Source: Cryptomeria japonica (lineage: Eukaryota; Streptophyta; Pinopsida; Cupressales; Cupressaceae). Taken from it: a stretch of 64,000 nt of DNA. The stretch is from the NCBI RefSeq assembly GCF_030272615.1, contig NC_081410.1, positions 138,610,849-138,674,848 on the forward strand. Direction: 5' to 3'. A program made the translations under genes and the position numbers. Under the pieces are notes generated by a model that saw only the letters and a list, made by a program, of their open reading frames with translations, had not been told where the DNA came from and searched no databases. This document shows positions 1-12,466 of this stretch, piece after piece (within the stretch, counting starts at the first letter, position 1; each line of letters starts with the position of its first letter).

Positions 1-3000
1 TGATAGACATGTGGAACTATCTCAACCTTGGAGCCATTCAAGGGAGATTGGTTTACCACTCCAACGGTCTTCTGAAGCTTATCTTGAGTGCGCACGCTTC
101 TAGGGCTATGAGGTGGGGTCACAAAACTAATTATTATCTTGTTTAGTGAAATCCTAGATACCCAAACCTACTAATCAATTATTAAGATTATCACTTGTAA
201 TTACAAGAAAACTCTTCATGTGGTTCCAACAAGTCTAGATCCCCTCCTAGAGGCCTAATGCTCAAGACCCTGGTCCACACATGCAAGACCCACTCTCCCA
301 ACCATGGATCATAACCATAGGGTAAAACACAACAAAATACAACACAATAACAACATGAAGCTCAACATGGAAAGCATCCAAAAGTCATTACAAAACTGAT
401 ACAACCGAATCACAAAGATAGACATCAACATACAACCAAGAGCCACTGAACAAGGATCAAGCCATAAGCTCATAATGTCAAATGCAAAAATAAAGAGAGC
501 CTTTGTAATGTCAAATACACATAAATAGGGGAAATACATGAATCCAATAACATAAAATGATCCTCCATGGAGAGGAACAACATAACCTCTCGCTAGAGCT
601 TCAATTAACCATCCTCAACAACAAGGAATCACTCAACTTGTTGGAGCAACATATCAAAACCTCAATGGACAAGTACAAAGCCACTTCCCGGAGCCCAAAT
701 GGATTCACACACATCACAAATGAATAACACAGTGCCCCAAAACCATAAAACATAACAAAGCAAGCCTCTAGAATGAAGACCAAGTAGAGAAATCAACTAA
801 GGGACTCAAAAACCAACTCATAAATCTACCGACACTACTTTGGCACTATTGTAGCCTAGAGTAGTGCTATTGTAATAGGGGACCAACTCACAAAAAATGA
901 GATACAAAGATACTCAAATTTGCCGAGATTTGGGCACGTGCCTTACAATGGCATAAATACTACCCAGAAGTCACTAAATCCAATAAGAAACCAAAACAAA
1001 CCCTTGTTAAGTCCAACACTACAACACATCCAAGAATTCCAACATATACCGACAATAACTTGCACATAAAATATTACAGACATATCCACTCTAGATCTAA
1101 TCAATCCAAATGGACACAAGACAAGGTATGCAACAACAAATAAACCTCACAAAACCAACTATTACCACAATGCATAAACATATCAACATACACAAATCCC
1201 CTTTACCGACAATACAACACATAGATTCATAAAATCATATATAAATCTTTTTCCCAAAATATTACTCTCAATTTCTGATAATAGAATAATCATTCATTCC
1301 CAAATCTCCTCAAACAATCTTTTAGCAGTCATGAAGAAACATCTCTTTCAAAAATCAAAATGCAAGAATGGAAAAAGATCTCCAACTTGGAAGTAGAGTG
1401 ATGGTAATGCAATTGTAGAAGAACAAAAATCTAAACCAACAAGCTTTCCAAATCCAACCCAACCAAACAAATCTAAAATCCAAAAGTCGTAGAAAGATAT
1501 CCAGAAGTACACCCACAAAAATGCTCACAAAGCCAATAAATAGAATCTCATTCAAAACTACAGAAGAATATCTACCGATCAAAATATTCCAAAAAAATAT
1601 AATCTATACCAACCCCCCTTCCAAAAATCAAGTTAAGAATATAAAATAATATTATTTACTTACCCTCAAATCTCAACCAATAAATAATAGTGTAGGTATA
1701 TATATAATATTTAATTACTCAATTAGTAATAAGAGAATGTAATAATGATAATATAATAAACAATAATAATAAATTAAAGCTTAATAAAATAAATCAAAGT
1801 CAATATAAATAAATGCTCCAATTAAATATAAAACCACAAATAATATAAACAAATAAACAAATAAACAAACAATTAAATAATATTATCCTCACAATCACAA
1901 CTCCCAAGAGGGTCAATCATAACAAGGGGTAGGTACATGAATAATAACAAATAAATAAAACAACAATGCAAATAAATAAATAAATAATCAAAATAATAAA
2001 TAATTAGATAAACAATAAATAATCCAGCAATAAATAAATAATCAATAAAGACGATAAATAAATAAATGTACTAACAGACATAAATACCCATCTAGTAATT
2101 AAACAATCAATCAATCAATCAATAAATAAATAACAATCCAATAAATCAAAAGCTTAAATAATAAATCAAAATCAATATAAATAAATAATAAATAACCAAT
2201 AAATAGATGAGATGAAAATAAATAAACAAATAATTAAATGTATTGATACGTATAAATGCTCTAGCCAATATAATTTTTACACAATACTATAAATATCCCC
2301 CACATACATATAAAATAATCAAATAAATAATAAATAAATAAATGGATGTACAGATAAGCATAAATACTCAACTAATATAATTCCACCAATTAATTATTAG
2401 TTAACTATAAACTCCCAGTAAATAAATATGTTTAAATATATTGTATTCATACTAACCATTATTTAATAATTTATGCCAATGGGCTATATGTAGTAATTGA
2501 TTAATTAATTTCCACAATTCCAAATAACCAATAAAATATAAATTCATAAAATAAACATTAATGAATGATAATTCTCCAATAATAATAATAGTACATTAAT
2601 ATTAAATATTAATGTCATTTATTGATTTAATTTAATATTTATAAATTTTATAAATCGATTAATTATTAATTAATAAATAATCACAAACTCACAAGGTAAC
2701 CCGACATAAGGTTGAACATCATACCATATGATGCAGAACAAAGACTCAATCCAAGTCACTAATTGGCAAGGGTATCAACTTAAGCCTACAATATGAGAGG
2801 GAAACACATGCCATCTCCAACAACTTTCCATTGGGATAAAGAAATGCTTAGACCAATGAGACTAGGTGGAATCGATGTCTGGTACCTACAATCTTGCATC
2901 CACCACCAAATGCAATACAACATATATACAACATATACATAATAAATAATCAGGCAAGTGATAGAGAGTCACAATGTCATATCATGCTCGCATTGAGTGG

Positions 3001-3300
3001 TATGACATCATCTCTAATCACGAAGACACTAGGAGACAATCACAAACATCATAGCATCAACTCATTCATCATAATCATAGAGTAGGGTTAGCATAATCAT
3101 AATATCATCAAAATCTCATAAGCAATATGATCCATCATGAATAATGATCAAATATAGATCCATCATCATATCCAATACAATCATGAAATAGGGTTAGTAA
3201 ATAACATGATACCATCAAATCACCATAAAGTAGACTAAACTAGATCAATATATTCCTTTGATGCACAAAAAGACAAGATGAATCAGGGAGGAGCACTACA
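1..3300 (-). repeat. LTR 'X' of the TR-GAG family, left end outside window
   Basis: This is a diverged long terminal repeat. Its last 600 bases resemble 3530-4146 and 14960-15575 line by line, with the same ending of a CACAAAAA block followed by GCACTACA. Its first few hundred bases resemble 12790-13100, sharing CATCTCAACC-like and CATAGGGTAA-like patches. The LTR start lies left of the window. The interior is AT-rich, with no coding region I can support. The short ORFs here are frames through an LTR. It ends at 3300, where a second LTR of the same family resumes in mid-sequence, so X looks inserted into or recombined with LTR Y. Confidence 0.65.
1640..2680. repeat. AT-rich low-complexity tract, AAAT/AATC-type microrepeats
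   Basis: About 1 kb is dominated by interrupted AAATA, AACAA and AATC tetranucleotide runs, for example around 1848-1880, 1970-2000 and 2104-2130. A weaker version of the same tract occurs at 14530-14720 in the homologous LTR, so it belongs to the LTR family and is not an independent satellite. No gene is visible. Confidence 0.7.
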
Positions 3301-4146
3301 ACATTACTATTTAAATATTTATACCAACTATTTATTTAATTTATTATTATAAACTATATTAATCTATTAATTTAATTTAGCATTATTAAACTATATAAAT
3401 CAATTTAATCAATTAATTAATTAATAATTAACCAATTTAATAATTACCCTACTACACAAAGAAAACCACCAGAGAATAATCCAAGAAATCACTACACACT
3501 GAACAACGAATCGCGCCAACACTCTAAACTGACAAGGGTAATCAACTTAAACCTAGAGTATAGGGTGTGTTATCATATAAACTCTGATCAACTTGCCATT
3601 GGGATAATACACATGCAGACCTATGAAGCCAGGTGGAGTTGATGTCTGGTACCTGCAAACCTGTCACCACCAACGCATATACAATGACATATACAATAAT
3701 ATATAAAACATGAAGTGAACAGACAAGTGACAGAGAATCATGACGACATATCATGCTCACAATGAGTGATATGAAATCATCTCTCCTCACACAGACAATC
3801 ACACAATATAATATCAATGCATTGTATAGAATTATAATCATGAGATAGGGTTAATACATCATAAGATATCATCAAATAACATAAAGCAACATGACATACA
3901 CATAGAAATAAGCACGCATCGATCATCATAGAGTAATCCATCCTCTCAATAGCCTAGAAATATCATCATCCACATGAAATCATAATGTCAAGCACAATAT
4001 AATAGGTCTAATATCCATAGAGAAGCATCTAAAACATAGATAAACCCATAAACATCTAGTCAAAACACCAGAAAAATAGTCTAAGCTATACCAATATGAT
4101 CTATCAATGCACAAAAAGGAAAGACGAGTCAAGAAGAGACACTACA
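3301..4146 (-). repeat. 3' part of LTR 'Y' (TR-GAG copy 1, 3' LTR)
   Basis: This segment is nearly colinear with 14724-15575, the end of the middle LTR, and ends in GACACTACA immediately before a polypurine tract (minus-strand sense). Its missing left portion is replaced by LTR X, which ends at 3300. It forms the 3' LTR of the gag-only copy whose internal region is 4147-5845. Confidence 0.75.
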
Positions 4147-4164
4147 TTCTCCCCCCCTTGTCCC
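4147..4164 (-). other. Polypurine tract of TR-GAG copy 1
   Basis: Read on the minus strand this is GGGACAAGGGGGGGAGAA, abutting the LTR terminus TGTAGTGTC. A polypurine tract directly upstream of a 3' LTR primes plus-strand DNA synthesis in LTR elements, and it fixes the element's orientation as minus. The second copy has the same arrangement at 15576-15592. Confidence 0.8.
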
Positions 4165-4236
4165 AAGCTTACTCCTGGAAGCCTGAAACAATTAGAAAAA
4201 TAATTGTCTCAAAATACTAAAAACACCGATGAATCA

Positions 4237-5690
4237 TCACTCGGGTTGCATTGGACCCTCCCCTGCACCATCTCGTGACCTTAGAGGATCAAAACTTGAG
4301 ACCATAGGACATGCACGGTCAGCAAAGAAAGTTGCTAACCCATGACCTGAAGACTCTCCTACTGTGCTCTGACGATGATCCACTGTCGCATAAACACGAT
4401 GAGACCTACCTACATCGCCAACTGTGAGCTTTGAAGTTGCTGGTCGTTGAACAGATACCTATGTAGACTGTTGTGGACAACTCACTGCATAATATCCCTA
4501 TTGACCACAAGTGAAACAACTCCCTCTAGTGAAACCATGAATGACTGAAGGTGCACTAGGCTGCTGAAAACTGCCTCCACTAGAGTTTTGCTGAGAACTT
4601 TGTGCTGCCTATGAAGCCTGAAAACGAATAGAACGTTGCCTAATATGCTCTTTGTCACCATGTGATATGTGGCTGCGGGAAGAATTATAATCCCGAGAGC
4701 TCTCCCTCTGTTGAAAATGATCACCTCTGGATGATGGAGGATCCCTCCTAGCATGTCTCGACGCCTGTGACTGAGCACCTCTAACATCTAATCCTGATAC
4801 TAGAGCACTAACATTCTGGACAACCAAAGAAATTCCTGACAATAACTTCTCCTCAACCAATTGTGCCTTCTCCACAGCTATCTCTATAGACTTGGGTTCG
4901 TGGACCCAAACATCACCACTGATGCGGTCACCAAGACCCTTGAAAAAATGTTGCACAAGCATCACGTCATCATTTGATAATCCAGAATATTGTCTAAGCT
5001 CAAAGATCTTCTTCTCATATTGCTCTATTGTCATATCCTGCTATCTCAAGTTGTGGAGCTCATCGGCCCTACGCTGTCTCTAAAGATCCAAAAAAAAATG
5101 AGAACAAAAATGCTCTAGAAATAAATCCTACGATACTATTGCAATACATAAATGGAGCTTCTACTCCTCTATACGCCACCAAGTGGAAGAAAAGTCTTGA
5201 AGATGCATAATTGTGCACGTAGCCTTGGTGTTACTACCATATGGATGCATGGCAAAACACCTACCCATATCAAGAAACCAAGTCTCGACCTCTAAACCAC
5301 TGCTAGAACCATCAAAAGTAGAAGGATGGGCCCTTAAAAGGTCTCTCATATGACATACTGCAACCGAATCTTGATCAAGTACTGCATCATCTCTCCTCTG
5401 AGGTGAACGTGAATGTTCCCTCACTCGCTCCTGCTCTACCTCTCTATCTAATGACTAGCATGATGAGATCCCTCTTGCTGATTCTCCTCCTGCCTCTGTT
5501 CCAAATAATCAAGTAGTTCCCAAAGTCCTTTAACCAATTGTGGAACTACATCGTCACTCTGTTGATCATGTTGTTGTTGCACGCAATGTGACCCTCCAGA
5601 AACCTCAGGTCGAGAGTTCCATTGAGTACCCATATGACCACCACGACCATGATCTCTACCTCTAGCAGGTATCTTGTCTAAGCAAGACAC
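4237..5690 (-). pseudogene. gag: Decayed Ty3/gypsy-type gag (TR-GAG copy 1)
   Basis: Read on the minus strand from about 5690 down to a stop at 4237. An Arg/Gly-rich N-terminus is followed by a capsid-type segment (5424-5161) with the DLLRAHPSTFDGSS and ETWFLDM motifs typical of Ty3/gypsy Retrotrans_gag domains. A helical capsid part (5034-4800) contains EYEKKI-like and FFKGLGDRI patches, followed by a Ser/Arg-rich stretch and a zinc knuckle CFTCGQ...C near 4515-4475. Several in-frame stops and frame changes break it. The knuckle contains a stop and has Tyr where His is expected. No protease, RT or integrase follows: the stop at 4237 lies only about 70 bases from the polypurine tract. That makes this a gag-only, non-autonomous element. 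Confidence 0.8.
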
Positions 5691-5830
5691 AAAATACTAT
5701 AAGATTAAATATAAGGCAACCAAATACAAGAAAACAACCACTAGGGATAATCATGTGACTAATCCCACACTAAAGTGCTAATACTCACAATGGGCTCATA
5801 TGAAACTAGAGTATCCAGTGTATGAACATG

Positions 5831-5843
5831 GACTCTGATACTA
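5831..5843 (-). other. tRNA-iMet primer-binding site, TR-GAG copy 1
   Basis: The minus strand reads TAGTATCAGAGTC, two bases from the LTR end TGTAATGCCC at 5846. It is a slightly mutated form of the plant initiator-Met PBS TGGTATCAGAGCC. It sets the 5' end of the 1.7-kb internal region. Confidence 0.7.
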
Positions 5844-5845
5844 GA

Positions 5846-6233
5846 TGTAATGCCCACCAAAATATCCTAGAGAAATACACTAACTAACATGCAATAGAGA
5901 TAATATTTTTTTAAACATAAACTACTCAAGTGCAAAAATCAATCCATTAAACACAATAAATTTCACGCATAACAAATAAACCATAAGAACATTTAACGCA
6001 AGCGGAAATAAAGACAACATTTCAAAGCATCCTCTAGGGCATCTCAATGCCATTACTTAAACTAACCATAAGTAGTAACACAACATAACATCAAAAGCAT
6101 GATTACACAAGCACCTCCATAGTTTAATGCATACTAATTTCCTAGCATGATTTATTCCTTCCACGCATACATGATCGTTCACTATTTTATAACATGGTTG
6201 TATCCATCTACTAGGATACATTAACCAACCCCT
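5846..6233 (-). repeat. Middle LTR of TR-GAG tandem, left part
   Basis: This starts TGTAATGCCCACC next to the PBS and runs until copia element C begins with TGTTAGG at 6234. After C the LTR appears to resume at about 12467 and ends at 15575. It serves as the 5' LTR of copy 1 and also the 3' LTR of copy 2. No gene lies in it. Confidence 0.65.
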
Positions 6234-7329
6234 TGTTAGGAACCGAAAGGTAGCTGAGAGGGGAGGGGGGGGTGAATTAGTTGTCAATGAATTTCAACCC
6301 AAATACAACTTAATAAAACTTGATACTTAATATCGGTAAACCAAACTTAATGCTGGTTAACAGACTAATAGTTAATATCAATACTGGTGAAACTTAATGC
6401 ATGAAACATAAAGAGAAACAACATCCACAACACATAACACAAATATTTTAACATGGAAACCCTGTAAGGGGAAAAACCATGGTGGGAAACCTTACCCGCA
6501 ATCAGATGATACTACTACATATAGTATGTGTATAGAAATGGGGTTTGTACATGTAGAGAGGCCAACCGCCTAGAGCACACTGCTCAAATGGGAGTCATAA
6601 TGACTACAGTAGGATGGTTAAATCCTAGAATAATGTATTGCTCAAAATAGCATCTCCAATGTTGTATTCAGTACCAGTTAAGCTCTGATAATCACCTTCA
6701 AACCTTCCTTGAACCTTCTCTATGGTATGCTCATATGATCTTCAATATTTTCACATACCATGTTACAATACCATACCTTAACCTTACATACCATATCCCA
6801 TATCTCATCAATTGAGATCTTACATATATACAAAACCTAAGACCAAATGTGTAGGTCGGCTCACAAAGAATATTACAATTAAATCAATTACAAACAAGTC
6901 TTAATGCGATGCATCATGTTGGCTCAATACATTTGCAATAATATCCAATCAATAAATCATCTCCATAATGTGTCGTGCTGATCTGGAATAGATAACGCAT
7001 ATCGGTCCATAACCTAGACCAATCTGCCAGTAACAACAAATATGTCAACCCGATTAGACCATTAACCAAAATTCCAAAACCAAGTATCCAAACCATGTCT
7101 TCAACATAATCAAGTGATCTCCAAATGATAACAAGTCATCATTAGTGCCGGTGAACCATATAACGTGTTGGTGAACAATATATCGGTGACTGTGCATAAG
7201 TCACTAAACATGCCGGTGAATAATAGTAAACCATTATAACCATAGTGCCAAATCAACAATGTAGATCTCCACAAGGATAAGTGTTGACATCAATGACAAA
7301 ACTAATGCAACACATCCATAATACCAACA
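6234..7329 (-). repeat. 3' LTR of element C
   Basis: It starts TGTTAGG and ends ACCAACA. Near the start (the U5 side on the minus strand) it carries the G-run followed by TGAATTAGTTGTC. At about 6440-6500 it carries the block AACATGGAAACCCTGTAAGG plus GGGAAAAACCATGGTGGG. Both are shared with the LTRs of D, F, G and H. The match to 11639-12466 is close, with scattered substitutions. Confidence 0.85.
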
Positions 7330-7625
7330 AATCTCACCCTTTGGAATTGATGGCAACAGTAGATAGAAAAACATCTAAGTGCCAAAGCAGAACGCCAAAA
7401 ACCAAAAACCAATAATCTCCAGAATAGATCAATACCAGAAATCAAAATCAAAATGTAGAGAGTATATATCTCTCCCTCAATGAATAAACTCTCCCCCTAG
7501 GATAATGTTTCCTAAATACAAAGTTTTTCCATAGATATCTCTCCCCCTTTGACATCAAATACCAAAGCAAATAAATACCAGAACATATAACCAACTACTC
7601 CCCCTTTGAAGTAGCTCTCCTCCAT
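7330..7625 (-). other. Polypurine tract cluster of element C
   Basis: The PPT adjacent to the LTR reads CCAAAGGGTGAGATT on the minus strand. Further PPT-like blocks are at about 7492 (CTCTCCCCCTAGG on plus), 7540 (CTCTCCCCCTTTGACATC) and 7598 (ACTCCCCCTTTGAAG). Reiterated PPTs between pol and the 3' LTR are characteristic of Sireviruses. Confidence 0.7.
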
Positions 7626-7685
7626 TAAAGCCAGAAAAAGGTTTATTTGTTAGTTTTTGTCGGTTTGATGTCAATCTTCAACTGT

Positions 7686-10600
7686 CTAGGTCTCTGTCGG
7701 TGAGGGTATTACCCCAAGTTGCTCTCTGAGATATTCAAAAGTTTCCTTAGGCAAAGGCATAGTAAAGATATCTGCAATCTGCTCTTTAGTATTCACATAA
7801 ACCAATCTTCTTTTGTTTCCAAATTCTCTTTCAGAAAATTATATTTGATAGAAACATGTTTAGTCATAGAGTGAAATACCAGATTCTTTGATATATCAAT
7901 TGCTATTGAATTATCACAATAAATGATTATAGGTTCTTTGCATTTTACTTGTATGTCCTTCAACATTTTCTTAATCCATAATACCCGAGTACAATTAGTT
8001 GCTGCTGCAACATATTTTGATTCTGCTATTGATAATGATGTACAACTCTACTTCTTGCTCAACCATAAAATCAATCTGCTACCAAGAAAGAATGCTCCGC
8101 GGCTGCCAGTGATGTTTTTTCTATCATCTACATCTCCTGCCCAGTTTGCATCAGTGTACACACATAAATTAAAATTTTCATCTTTAGGATACCATAAACC
8201 AAGATTTGTTGTACCTTGTAGATACCAGAAAATCCTTTTTACTACCGATTCATGATTTTCTTTAGGATTACTCTGAAATATTGAGACAATACATATTGTA
8301 TTCATTATATCAGGTCTTGTTTGTTTTAAATACAGTAAACCTCCAATCATAGATTTGTATCTTGTCGGATTAACAGGAGTTGAATCATCCTTCAATGTCA
8401 ATTTATTAGTTGTAGTCATAGGAGTACTTACCAGTTTGGAGTTTTCCATACCAAATTTCTTCAATAGTTCCTTAAAGTATTTTGTTTGACATATGAATAT
8501 ACCTTTATCAGTTTGTGAAATTTTCAATCCTAAAAAGAATTTTATCTCCCCAATCATAGACATTTCAAATTCTTCCTGCATCTTGCTAGCAAAGTCTTTA
8601 CACAAACCATCTTCTGCTCCAAAAATGATATCATCAACAAAAACTTCAATAACTAAGATGTCATCATTAGTCACTTTATAATATAATTTGTTGTCAGTGT
8701 TACCTTTAGTGTAACCAAGATTCAAAACATATATGTCCAATCTAGCATACCAAGCTCTAGGAGCTTGCTTCAATCCATACAAAGCTTTCCTTAATCTAAA
8801 AACCATATCCTTAAAATTTGTCAATGAAAATCCATCAGGCTGTTCAATATAAAATTCCTCTTCAAGATGACCATTTAGAAATTCACATTTTACATCCATC
8901 TGATATACTTTATAGTTCTTATGAGTTGCAAATGCAAGAAATATTAATCTAACTACATCAATTCTAGCTACTAGTGCAAAGGTTTCATTATATTCAATTC
9001 CCTCTTTCTGTGAATATCCTTTACACACTAATCTTGCTTTGTTCCTGATTACCTTGCATCTTCATTGAGTTTATTTCTGAATACCCATTTAGTTCCAATT
9101 ACTTTTTTGTCTTTAGGTGGGGGAACTAATGTCCATGTATTGTTCTTTTCAATTTGTTCTAGTTCATCTCCCATTGCTTTAATCCAATTTTCATCTTGAC
9201 AAGATTCAATAACAAATGCCGGTTCAATTTGAGAAATTAGGCATACCTCTTCATTTGCCAATCTTCCTCTTGTCATAACACCTTGATACTTGTTCCCAAT
9301 TATCTGATTTTCTGAGTGATTCAGTCTTACATACCTAGGTTTATTCACATGTTGTTGTTCTTCAGCCACTGTGAAATTCTCTGATGATGCCAGTGTGATT
9401 GGATCCACACTTTGTACCGGTGCACTCTGTATAGGTTCATTTATGATCATCTCAAGTGTCGGTTCAGAATCTACAGAACTTGAATTTTCTCTAAAGTGTT
9501 CATCTATCTTCACATTAGCACTCTCAATGATTTTCTTCCATATTTTATTAAAACATCTATATCTTTTTCTCTTAGATGAATAACCAAGAAATATTCCTTC
9601 ATCACTTCTAGGATCAAATTTACCAATATAGTCATCTCTCTTAATATAACATTTACTTCCAAATATTCTGAAGTACTTAAGAGTGGGAGTATTACCAAAC
9701 CATAGTTCATAAGGGGTCTTACCGGTTTCATTCTCTACCATTGCCTTGAATATTTTGAATTTTCCAAAAGCTTATGTTTTCTCTCTGAGAAAAGTAACCC
9801 AACACATTCTAGAATAATCATCAATAATTAGCATAAAGTATCTATCTCCCTGTAGACTTCTTGTTCTTGCCAGACCACACAAGTCAGTATGAATTAAATC
9901 AAGAACATTATTGGATTTCTCAGAAATACTCTTAAAGGTTGTTCTAACTTTCTTTCCCATTTTACATTCCTTACATACTGGATTACGAGGTTTCACAATC
10001 TTAGGTAAATCCCTTACTGCCTTAGTTAACTGATCTTTACAATGCAATCAAAATTTACATGACAAAGTCTCTTATGCCATAACCAACTTTCATCAATATT
10101 TGCAATCAAGCATGTCTTATCATTGTTGTTCAAATGAAAGATATTACCTTTAGTCTGATTACCGATTGCAATCTCGATTCCAATTCTGTTCATGATTTTA
10201 CATTTACCATTCTTGAACTGTAACTAAAATTCCTTTTCAACTAATTGACCAACACTCAAAATATTATGCTTCAAACCTTCAACATAATAAACATTGTCAG
10301 TATTGTGCTTACCATCCAAAGATATAGTGCCTTTTCCTTTGATTAAACAAGCTTTATCATCCCCAAATATTGCTAGACCTCCACTATATTCTTGAAAAAT
10401 ATAAGATTTTACTTTTATCACCAGTCATATGATGTGAACATCCATAATCTATGATCCATTCATCCTTTTCTTCAATTTTAGCTCCCAGGGCCTGCTCTAC
10501 TGGTTGAATAGTAGGTGTCGGTTGATCTTCTTTTATTGCAACAAAAGCCCATCCATTGTCTATCAGTTCTTCATCAGAATCATCAGTAACTCCTTCATCA

Positions 10601-11581
10601 ACATAGTAACATGATTTATCTCTATTCTTCTTAAATCTATATCTCTAATATTTAGGGTTAGGCTTATATGTTCTTTTAGCTTCCTCTCTCAATCTTGCAT
10701 GTCTTTCAGGACATCTAGATGCCATATGACCAACTTTATTGCAATTAAAACATTTAAACCATGCTTTACCTTCATACTTACTTCCAACTAGACCTTTAGG
10801 CATTTTCCTTGCAAATAGTGCTTCAAGTTATTCCAATTATTCATTTTCCCTTATGATATCTTCAAGTTTTTTTGCATACAGTGCTTTCCAATCAGATTTT
10901 TCAGATGATGATGATGATGCTATAGATGATGATGCTTTGAAGGCCAAATCTGTCTTAATTGTAGCAAGAGGACCAAATTCCTCAAGCTCAAATGCTGAAA
11001 GTTTTCCAACAAAGGTATCCCCAGATACTGATGTATTAGGAATTGTTCTCAACTCATTAATAGCGGTTACTTTCATTTTGTATGTTGGTGGCAATGCTCT
11101 TAAAACTTTAGAAATAATTTCATCTTCACTTAAGGATCCTCCACAAAAATAGTATTCCTAAAATAATTTCATTAACTCTTTCCATAAAAGCATAAATTCT
11201 TTCATCTTCTTCCATTTTCAAGTTTTCATACCTGACCCGGAAACATTCCAGTTTTGCAATTTTGACGGTGATATCTCCTTTATTCAATGTCTTCAATTTA
11301 TCTGAAATAGCTTTAGCAGTTGATCGTTCTGATAATCTCATGATTTGCTAATCTGATAATGCGCTCAAAAGTGCTTCTCCTGCTTTGCAATCATTTTCTT
11401 GATCTTTACCCAATGTTGGTGGACTAGGTTGATTCGGTGTAGGACCAACATAGCCATTCTTTGTAACTTCCCATATGTCTCTTCCAATGCAATTAAGATG
11501 TGTCTCCATTCTAATCTTCCATATACCATAGTTAGTTCCATCAAGTTTCAGACTGGCCTTCCTGAAAATGTTTGTTGCCAT
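7686..11581 (-). pseudogene. Copia gag-pol polyprotein remnant of element C
   Basis: Minus strand, start codon at 11581 (MATNIFRKASLKLDGTNYG) and stop at 7686 after PLPKETFEYL. In order: copia gag with LDGTNYGIWKIRME and LKMEEDERIYAFME; a zinc knuckle near 10750; the protease box WIIDYGCSHHMTG at about 10465-10425, where Asp-Ser-Gly has become Asp-Tyr-Gly; GAG-pre-integrase with CKECKMGKKV; integrase start HTDLCG and IDDYSRM; then a jump from VENETG straight to KTPYELWFGN at about 9730, which removes roughly 100 residues including the integrase catalytic Asp and Glu; RT with FVDDIIFG near 8635; and RNase H with YTDANWAGD near 8160. There are frameshifts near 11130 and 9040 plus scattered stops. 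Confidence 0.9.
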
Positions 11582-11623
11582 AGGATCTCCTCAAGTTGTT
11601 AGGCTTCTGCAAAAAGAGGACTT

Positions 11624-11636
11624 GGCTCTGATACCA
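11624..11636 (-). other. tRNA-iMet primer-binding site, element C
   Basis: The minus strand reads TGGTATCAGAGCC, two bases inside the 5' LTR end (TGCTAGG at 11639 on plus). It is a perfect match to the plant initiator-Met PBS. Confidence 0.9.
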
Positions 11637-11638
11637 AT

Positions 11639-12466
11639 TGCTAGGAGCCCAAAGGCAACTGGGGGGGTGAATCAGTTGTCAATGAATTTCAACCCAAATA
11701 CAACTTAATCAAACTTGATACTTAATGCAGGTTAACAAATTAACAATTAATATCAATCTCGGTGAAACTTAATGCATGAAACAGAAAGAGAAACAACATC
11801 CACAACACATAACATAGAGATTTTAACATGGAAACCCTGTAAGGGGAAAAACCAAAGTGAGAAACCTTACCCACAATCAGTTGATACTACTACAGATAGT
11901 ATGTGTATACAAATGGGGTCTACACATGCAGAGAGGCCAACCGCCTAGAGCACACTACTCAAATGGGAGTCGCAATGACTATAGTAGGATGGTTAAATCC
12001 TATAATAATGTATTGCTCAAAATAGCATCTCCAATGCTGGATTCAGTACCGGTTAAGCTCTGATAGTCACCTTCAAACCTTCCTTGAACCTTCTCTATGG
12101 TCTTCTCATATGATCTTCAATATTTGCACATATCATGATACAATACCATGCCATAACCTTACATACCATATCCAATATCTCATCAATTGAGATCTTACAT
12201 ATATACAAAACCTAAGACCAAATGTGTAGGTTGGCTCACTAAGAATATTACAATTAAATCAATTACAAACAAGTCTTAATGCAATGCATCATGTCGGCTC
12301 AATACATTTGCAATAATATCCAATCAATAAATCATCTCCATAATGTGTTGTGCTGATTTGGAATAGACAACGCATACTGGTCCATAACCTAGACCAATTT
12401 GCCAGTAACAACAAATATGTCAACCTTATTATACCATTAACTAGAATTCCAAAACTAAGATATCCA
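11639..12466 (-). repeat. 5' LTR of element C, truncated
   Basis: This is homologous to 6234-7100 of the 3' LTR and loses homology at about 12466, where the other LTR continues for roughly 240 more bases. The truncation deletes the U3 start, so this LTR probably lacks its own promoter. Confidence 0.8.

Larger units (their letters stand above)
6234..12466 (-). mobile_element. Element C: Ty1/copia (Sirevirus-like), 5' LTR truncated
   Basis: LTRs at 6234-7329 and 11639-12466 begin TGTTAGGAACC and TGCTAGGAGCC. PBS, gag-pol remnant and polypurine tracts lie between them in copia order on the minus strand. The right-hand LTR stops matching at about 12466, so roughly 240 bases of it are gone, together with the right target duplication. 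It is inserted in the TR-GAG middle LTR. The polyprotein is broken by frameshifts and by a deletion in integrase, so this copy is not autonomous. Confidence 0.85.

Noticed and set aside
309-1582. Minus-strand Leu/Phe/Cys-rich ORFs resembling membrane proteins
   Set aside because: Translations of AC-rich LTR sequence; not maintained in the homologous LTR at 12790-14400.
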